Positions 58,901 to 64,000 of a stretch of 64,000 nucleotides of DNA are shown here, piece by piece. The stretch is from Plantago ovata (lineage: Eukaryota > Streptophyta > Magnoliopsida > Lamiales > Plantaginaceae), in contig CM051456.1 in NCBI GenBank assembly GCA_028274465.1, positions 95,814,550-95,878,549 on the forward strand, in the 5' to 3' direction. Each line of letters starts with the position of its first letter. Positions within the stretch are counted from its first letter, which is position 1. The notes beneath the pieces were generated by a model, which was not told the DNA's origin, ran no database searches, and was given only the letters and a program-made list of their open reading frames with translations. Both the position numbers and the translations under genes were made by a program.

Positions 58901-59000
58901 NNNNNNNNNNNNNNNNNNNNNNNNNNNNNNNNNNNNNNNNNNNNNNNNNNNNNNNNNNNNNNNNNNNNNNNNNNNNNNNNNNNNNNNNNNNNNNNNNNNN
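58901..59000. other. Assembly gap (100 N)
   Basis: A run of exactly 100 N, the usual placeholder for a gap of unknown size. It lies in the leader of element C, so the true length of C is unknown. Confidence 0.95.
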
Positions 59001-59160
59001 TATATATAAAATAATTTTATTTTTTTTTGAAAAATATAAATTCTAAATTTATATCAAAGACAAAACTTTTGAAAATCGATTAATCATAGAAAACAATTGC
59101 ATCCACATAAACTACAACAAATCTATAACATATATACGTATATTCATAATCAATTAACCT

Positions 59161-59173
59161 GGCTCTGATACCA
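59161..59173 (-). promoter_or_regulatory. Primer-binding site of element C (tRNA-Met type)
   Basis: GGCTCTGATACCA on the plus strand, one base from the LTR at 59175. Confidence 0.9.
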
Positions 59174-59174
59174 C

Positions 59175-60110
59175 TGTAAGAAATAATGGTCAGAGTTACA
59201 ACCTAGGGTACGCAGCGGAATTTTAAATTTTCTTAAAACTGCTGTTAATTGATCATGTATATAGCGATATATTAAACACGTAATCAGAAGGACTTACAAT
59301 ACTCCAAAAGCAAGCACATGTATACGTCTCGTAATAATCCGGTGAATCTTCTCCTTCGCCAAAGTCGAAGGATATCTGCAATACTTTGCTTATCTACAAG
59401 ACAATAAAAGTTAGTTTCCAGCTCTTTGAACCTCAACCTTGGTATCCACGGATGAACAGCTTATCGAAAAATATGCTAGGATATTCTTTGTGTGGCCAAG
59501 AAGATGGGGGGCGGCGTTTTTCCTCCGGAAGGGTGGCGCGCGCGTGGCTTGGGAGAGGTAGGGGAGAGCTTTTATTTTCTCTAAGAAAACTGGTAGACTA
59601 ACTGTGTGTCAAAAGCTCTCTAATAGTCTACTATGTATAGTAGTCAATTGAAGCCTAAAGAATAATCAATTAGACTTCATAAAGGAATAAGAATCTAATT
59701 CTTATCGCAGTAGGAAACCAATTCAAACCGTTCCGTGGCCGTGGGATCGGCTCACACTTGCTCTAACAAGTATAACCTCCACGCATACTAGTCTCAGCTG
59801 GTTCATTCAGACCCCTACATCCGAGATGAACCTCGACTAGGGAGAGTTTGGGATAGATGATAACTCACATAGCTCCCACTATCTGTGTGATCGGTCATCT
59901 ATCCGAGGGGACATGTTTAATATCAATACAGACAGGAATAGAGATATGACATGTTGTATGCCTGGTGTAATATAAATATGAAAGCGATACTCAATAGTCA
60001 AACAACAAACATATATTATATTACGTTGACCTGTATAATAGTACATATATGCCCTTAATAAGGGTTGCATGCCCTTAATAAAGACTGTCTCTAGGACATA
60101 TACACTATCA
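59175..60110 (-). repeat. Element C 5' LTR, internally deleted
   Basis: 936 bp. It matches 44949-47019 at both ends but lacks about 1135 bp: after AGGAAACCAATTCAA (about 59728) it jumps to CCGTTCCGTGGCCGTGGG. After the LTR end the flank reads ATCTC, which also follows the opposite LTR as part of the polypurine tract. The end may therefore derive from recombination with another copy. Confidence 0.85.
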
Positions 60111-60344
60111 ATCTCAACTATACCTCTTACATGTTTCATTAGAATTACAAATAAACTAAATGGGACTACAATTGAATTGGGCCAAATTCATCCACTTCAT
60201 CGATTACTAAAATCTCCACCACACAAATGTTCCTAAAATTCAATTCAGTTCTATATACACAGTCACAACATGAAGCCGCCACTACAGCCAGAAATTTCCC
60301 GGCACCGTCCATCGTCCTCCTTCATACATATATGTGGCATCAAC

Positions 60345-60475
60345 ATCGAAAGCTCGAAATTGAGCTTCCAGGAAGCTCTGAAGTCGTCTTAGAGCTTCCA
60401 TGGAAGCTCTAACATGGAAGCTCGAAATCGAGCTTCCAAAGCTCCGACCTGGAGCTTTCTTGGAAGTTCGATTTT
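60345..60475. repeat. Cluster of GAGCTTCC/GGAAGCTC inverted repeats
   Basis: A 24-bp perfect palindrome, half-site TTAGAGCTTCCA, spans 60389-60412. A second inverted repeat, GGAAGCTCGA with a 2-nt spacer, spans 60416-60437. Several single half-sites flank them. Confidence 0.75.
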
Positions 60476-60521
60476 AGATCTGGTATTTTTTTTTTTTTTA
60501 TTATTTTGATGAGTTCTGATA

Positions 60522-60645
60522 TGGTTTTTGTGTATATGTTTTTATGTTAGAAACAGAAACATTGTATTTTTGTGTATATGTGTATGGCTTAGAAACATAA
60601 ACATGGTATTTTGTGTATATGTGTATGAATTAAAAACAGAAACAT
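60522..60645. repeat. Minisatellite, about 43-bp unit, three copies
   Basis: TTTTGTGTATATG followed by a TTA(G/A)AAACA(G/T)AAACAT block recurs near 60524, 60568 and 60611. Confidence 0.7.
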
Positions 60646-61471
60646 GAAAACATGTTTATGTGTCATACACATATTTCTTCAATTCTATGTTTATGTGTAT
60701 GATTTTTCACTTTTATTCATGTTTTAATGTTTTAAAATTAAAATCAAATGATCTTAATGAAGAAGAAAGGATAACATTAGTGGGAGTGTGCATAGTAAAA
60801 GAAAAAAGCAGGTGTGCAAGTGGACAAGTTGTCCACCATCATTCAGTCAAAAGGTGCCCCTTTATTCTCTTGTGGAGGGCCATTTTGCAATTACAGGAAT
60901 CATATTGCACAAATGATCGACTTTCTCTGACAGCGACAAAATTGTGGCCCCATTAACAGGGCCATAAATGACTTTTCAGAAGGCAAACCATGGTTAATTG
61001 TAACATTGGGCTGGTAATTGAAACACGGAAACCAATGTTCTTGTCGTTGTAATTAGACCATAAATATCAGCCACCACCCACCACCCACCCCACTATCCAA
61101 TTTAAATTAAAAAATTAATTTCTCTCTCATACACATACTCCATCCTTCAACCAACTCACCACAACACCAAAAACCACATTTATCCATGACCACCCACCAT
61201 CCAATCAATTCAACTTATTTGTTTTTTTATTTTCTTATTATCATTTAATAATTATAATATAATAATTGTATATTATTATAAAATTACTGTATTAATCTAG
61301 AAAAGTTCTCTAATTTTCCGAAATAACAAATTAAGCATTATTATATTAATAAAGTACAACCATTACTAAAATTACTAAAGGAAAAAAATTAATATTACAA
61401 TATTTTTATAAACTAATTACAACGAAAAACATGAAATGCAGAATTATGAAAAAACGAATAAAATCACATAT

Positions 61472-62799
61472 TTAGTCCTCATTGAAATTCTCCCATATGT
61501 GCTCAATCAAGTCGTTCATAAGTTCCTTGTGCGCCTCTCTGTTCCGAAGTTGATCCCTGTTAGTCATATATTGGGCAACACTTGCAATTCGTTCCGTGGA
61601 GAAGTTGAAAATGGGATCCACATAGCCTTCTTCAGGCTCTTCTTGGTTGACCTGTCTCGTTCGATCATTCATAAATTCTTTGGGATCGGTATAGTTCAGA
61701 TAAGTGTCTCTTTCATCCTCCACTATCATATTGTGCATGATGATACACGCATGCATAATTGTCCCCATGGCATGTCGATCCCAGAGAAAACATGGATTTT
61801 TTATAAATGCGAATCGAGCTTGTAGAACACCAAATGCCCATTCAACATCTTTCCTAACAGACTCTTGATGTTGAGCAAATAACTTGTGCTTACGGACAAT
61901 CGGAGACTTGATAGATTTGACAAATGCAGCCCATCCTGGATATATGCCATCAGTGAGGTAATACCCCATATTTCTTTGTCGGCCGTTAATGGTATAATTG
62001 ACTTTCGGTGCACGGCCTGCTAAAATATCATCGAAAATAGGTGATTTGTTTAGCACATTAATATCATTGTTTGTACCTGGGGATCCAAAAAATGCATGCC
62101 AAATCCATAGGTCTTCGGATGCAACAGCTTCAAAAATAATCGTTGGTTTTCCACTTCTTCCTTGATACTGCCCTGCCCAAGCAGTCGGACAATTCTTCCA
62201 TTCCCAGTGCATGCAATCAATACTTCCCATCATGCCCGGAAATCCACGTTCTACACCAATGTGTAGTAGTCGCGCCATGTCTTCTTGTGTTGGACGCCTA
62301 AGGTATTCATTCCTAAAGTTGGCAACTACGCCTTCTGCAAACTCCATAACTGATTTTCTTATCACTTGTTCGCTCATTCGAAGGCACTCGTCATGCAAAT
62401 CTGGTGATGCTCCGTAGGCTAAAACTCTTATAGCACCAGTACATTTTGGATCAAAGACATACCTAGCCGACCAGTGGCATCACGCTTCTGCTGAAAATAT
62501 TCATCGGAACTTAGTGCCTCCATTATACGCTCAAAGACGTGCTTTCTCATTCGAAACCTACGACGAAAAATATCTTCATGGTAGATTGGCATGTCTGAAA
62601 AATACATTTTGAACAGTTGTTCATGACCATCCTCACGAATTCGCTCAATGTGACGCCTCTTAGCTCTAGTATTGTGGCTTGTGGGTTGTAACATGGTAGG
62701 AATTTTCATGACCACATCCTCGAGAATGCGATTACGTGTTTGGTTTTGTTCTTCCAACTCATCTATTTCATTGAGACTGGAAGAAGCATAACTTGACAT
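61472..62799 (-). pseudogene. PIF/Harbinger transposase (HARBI1/ALP1-like nuclease family), one frameshift
   Basis: The N-terminal part runs from MSSYASSSLNEIDELEEQNQ at 62799 to about 62447, with FRRRFRMRKHVFERIMEAL and RDATGRLG. The catalytic part is open from 62398 to 61472. It contains GFPGMMGSIDCMHWEWKNCP (first Asp), GKPTIIFEAVASEDLWIWHA, GSPGTNNDINVLNKSPIF (second Asp region), MGYYLTDGIYPGWAAFVKSI and RKDVEWAFGVLQARFAFI (Glu). This is the plant Plant_tran/DDE_Tnp_4 pattern. The two parts are joined by a one-base deletion in an A-run (62444-62447, T on the plus strand). Beyond it the expected KCTGAIRVLAYGAS is readable in the other frame. The enzyme would cut and paste the element with a 3-bp target duplication. 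With one lesion it is a recent pseudogene or a sequencing error. Confidence 0.88.
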
Positions 62800-63382
62800 T
62801 ATTTTTAGTGTGGATACAAGGAAGAGTGAGGGGAAGTAGAAGTGTTGGAAAAGATGTAGGTGTAAGTATGGTAAAGATCACTCCCATATTTAAAGAGAGA
62901 TATAGATGAATTTGAGTGGACAATGAGTTGGATCTTAGTCAACAATGAGTTGGATATGAGTCAGCAAATTGGGAGAAGCATGTGAAGTTTAAAGTTTGTC
63001 TGACAAAGATGGAATCATTAAAGTTGTAGTGGAAGATGAATTGACTAAAGAGGAAGAAGCATGTGAACTTTCTTGAAAAAAACGAAAGTAGAATAGGCTA
63101 TAGACGGATAAAAACTCATAGATTTAATTATAGCAGTACATATCAATAAGAAACAACACATCTTACATTTGAAAATAGCAAATACACCCGATTACAAACA
63201 TAATTATACATAATGGAGCGAAATCAAACATAACTGAAATAATACGAAGACATAGTAATGCATTACGACAATAAAAAGACATAGCGATAATTAAAGGTAC
63301 TCCGCCAACAAGCGATTCTTGACCTGTTCTTCTTGCTCAGTTAGATTCGGTTTAGCCAACAAAGCATTCAACAAATTGGCAT
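62800..63382. other. Spacer between the two Harbinger ORFs
   Basis: AT-rich, no open frame of note. It contains the transposase 5' flank (a TATA-like ATATTTAAA near 62888, plus strand) and the 3' flank of the Myb-like ORF. GTTGGAT and ATGAGTTGGAT phrases are repeated near 62920-62955. Confidence 0.5.
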
Positions 63383-64000
63383 TTAGCTTCTTTTCTCAAA
63401 TTCGACCTTCACCTCAAGTTCTTTCTCACGCGTGAGCCTCATTGCACGCAGCTCACTAGTAAATTCATCCGAAATCACAGCAGTTGATGAAGATGTCACA
63501 CCTTTGCCCTTCCTTCTAGCTTTTGCCGCATTTCGGCCGGTAGGACGGTTTATTGTTGAAGCACCACTCACTGGAGTATCTGGTGTACCATCATCATCAT
63601 CATCATCATCGATTCTTGATTTTTTTGAACTACCATGACCTTCTTGCTCGGATTCCATTGCATCTGGATGAGGCCTTCTTTGTCCTCCACCATAACTCAA
63701 CTCCCACTTGGGTGCGTGGGGCATAACTGTTTCAAACACAAGTTTATGCGGAAATCCAGCCTTCTTGCCCTTAGTACCCTTACTATATAGCTTGTTAGCT
63801 ATAGCGTCAACATCTGCATCACTCATTCCGCTCGTTTTCTGGGCATAGGCTTCCTTGCAACAACCGATCCACTCAGTGACATTTTTGTTGAGCCGCTGAT
63901 AACGAGCTCTCATTGACTCTGCGGAACGTTGATTGATTTTTTCGGGATTTTCTTTTCGCGCTTGCTCATATAACTTATAAACCTCACCCCAAAAGGTTTC
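63383..64000 (-). CDS. PIF/Harbinger companion ORF, Myb/SANT-like DNA-binding protein (partial)
   Basis: Open from the window edge to TAA at 63383-63385. The visible part starts ETFWGEVYKLYEQARKENPE, then RSAESMRARYQRLNKNVTEW, the second half of a trihelix/Myb-like domain of the kind seen in plant NAM-associated (PF14303) proteins. Next come a Lys/Gly-rich stretch, a run of seven Asp (from a CAT microsatellite at 63592-63610), a basic AKARRKGKG that may be a nuclear-localisation signal, and a charged C-terminal helix. In PIF/Harbinger elements this protein binds the ends and brings the transposase into the nucleus. An ATG at 63913 exists but lies inside the domain, so the true start is beyond the window. 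Confidence 0.8.
   Translation of the reverse strand, partial: ETFWGEVYKLYEQARKENPEKINQRSAESMRARYQRLNKNVTEWIGCCKEAYAQKTSGMSDADVDAIANKLYSKGTKGKKAGFPHKLVFETVMPHAPKWELSYGGGQRRPHPDAMESEQEGHGSSKKSRIDDDDDDDGTPDTPVSGASTINRPTGRNAAKARRKGKGVTSSSTAVISDEFTSELRAMRLTREKELEVKVEFEKRS

Larger units (their letters stand above)
44949..60110 (-). mobile_element. Element C: degenerate Ty1/copia retrotransposon interrupted by B'
   Basis: LTRs lie at 44949-47019 and, shortened, at 59175-60110. A polypurine tract follows the left LTR (47020-47033). The gag-pol remnant runs at 47034-50803 and resumes at 57270-57694 beyond the nested B' element. The leader contains the assembly gap, and the primer site is at 59161-59173. 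The protein is a relative of element D but clearly diverged. No matching target duplication was found: CTCTA is on the left and ATCTC on the right. The right end may therefore be rearranged. Confidence 0.85.
60111..61471. other. AT-rich spacer, no gene supported
   Basis: Contains a palindrome cluster (60340-60475), a minisatellite (60522-60645) and long AT-rich and CA-rich low-complexity stretches (61070-61440). The open frame of 98 codons at 60660 has no recognisable content. The left end of the Harbinger transposon should lie in the last part, but I could not identify its terminal repeat. Confidence 0.5.
61472..64000 (-). mobile_element. PIF/Harbinger DNA transposon (right end beyond the window)
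   Basis: A DDE-superfamily transposase gene and a Myb/SANT-like ORF on the same strand, about 0.6 kb apart, are the two-gene plan of PIF/Harbinger elements. Neither terminal repeat was located: the left one should lie just left of 61472, the right one past 64000. Confidence 0.75.

Noticed and set aside
59386-60412. Small plus-strand open frames near the C LTR
   Set aside because: They lie in LTR or palindrome sequence and have no conserved content.
60940-60985. Possible Harbinger left terminal repeat (ACAGGGCCATAAATGAC after TTA)
   Set aside because: The matching right end is outside the window and no similarity could be tested, so it is not annotated.

Overview
The window looks like plant nuclear DNA, most likely from a eudicot. 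It holds LTR retrotransposons of typical plant lineages (Tat/Retand and Athila-like Ty3/gypsy, Angela/Tork-like Ty1/copia), a TRIM, a plant PIF/Harbinger transposon and one CC-NB-LRR (CNL) disease-resistance gene. I see no prokaryotic, organellar, rRNA or tRNA genes. The 100 N bases at 58901-59000 are an assembly gap. Species cannot be read from the sequence.

Left and centre (1-40869). A minus-strand TRIM lies at 22-348. Then one Tat-lineage Ty3/gypsy element, called A here, runs on the minus strand from 505 to 40864. Both ends carry matching LTRs and a perfect 5-bp target duplication, CTAAT. Three other insertions split it. Element B (6401-12420, +) is a non-autonomous gag-protease element with target duplication ACTAT. 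Element D (16703-34894, -) is an Angela-like copia tandem with three LTRs and two internal regions inside one duplication, CTTCT. A solo LTR of family C lies at 36307-38383. Without these, A is about 14 kb: 5' LTR, gag, protease, RT, two RNases H, integrase, a long 3' region, 3' LTR. The 3' region has two minisatellites and a multi-exon gene on the opposite strand (2483-5971) with its own TATA box.

Middle (40870-44948). The CNL gene starts about 320 bp from the 5' LTR of A. A one-base frameshift in its LRR region ends the frame at 43432, and the rest of the LRR continues in another frame to 43833.

Right (44949-60110). A degenerate copia element of family C (-) is interrupted in gag by a second B-type element, B' (50809-57264, -). 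Its 5' LTR has lost about 1.1 kb.

Far right (60111-64000). An AT-rich spacer with a palindrome cluster and a small minisatellite is followed by a PIF/Harbinger transposon on the minus strand. It has a transposase with one frameshift and a Myb/SANT-like companion ORF that runs off the window.

The nesting gives a relative order: A predates B, D and the solo LTR; C predates B'. D is probably youngest, because copy D2 keeps a full 1419-residue gag-pol frame and its LTRs are nearly identical. The items most worth a second look are the D tandem, the stem-loop arrays in the copia leaders, the paired hairpins of the B family and the antisense gene of A.
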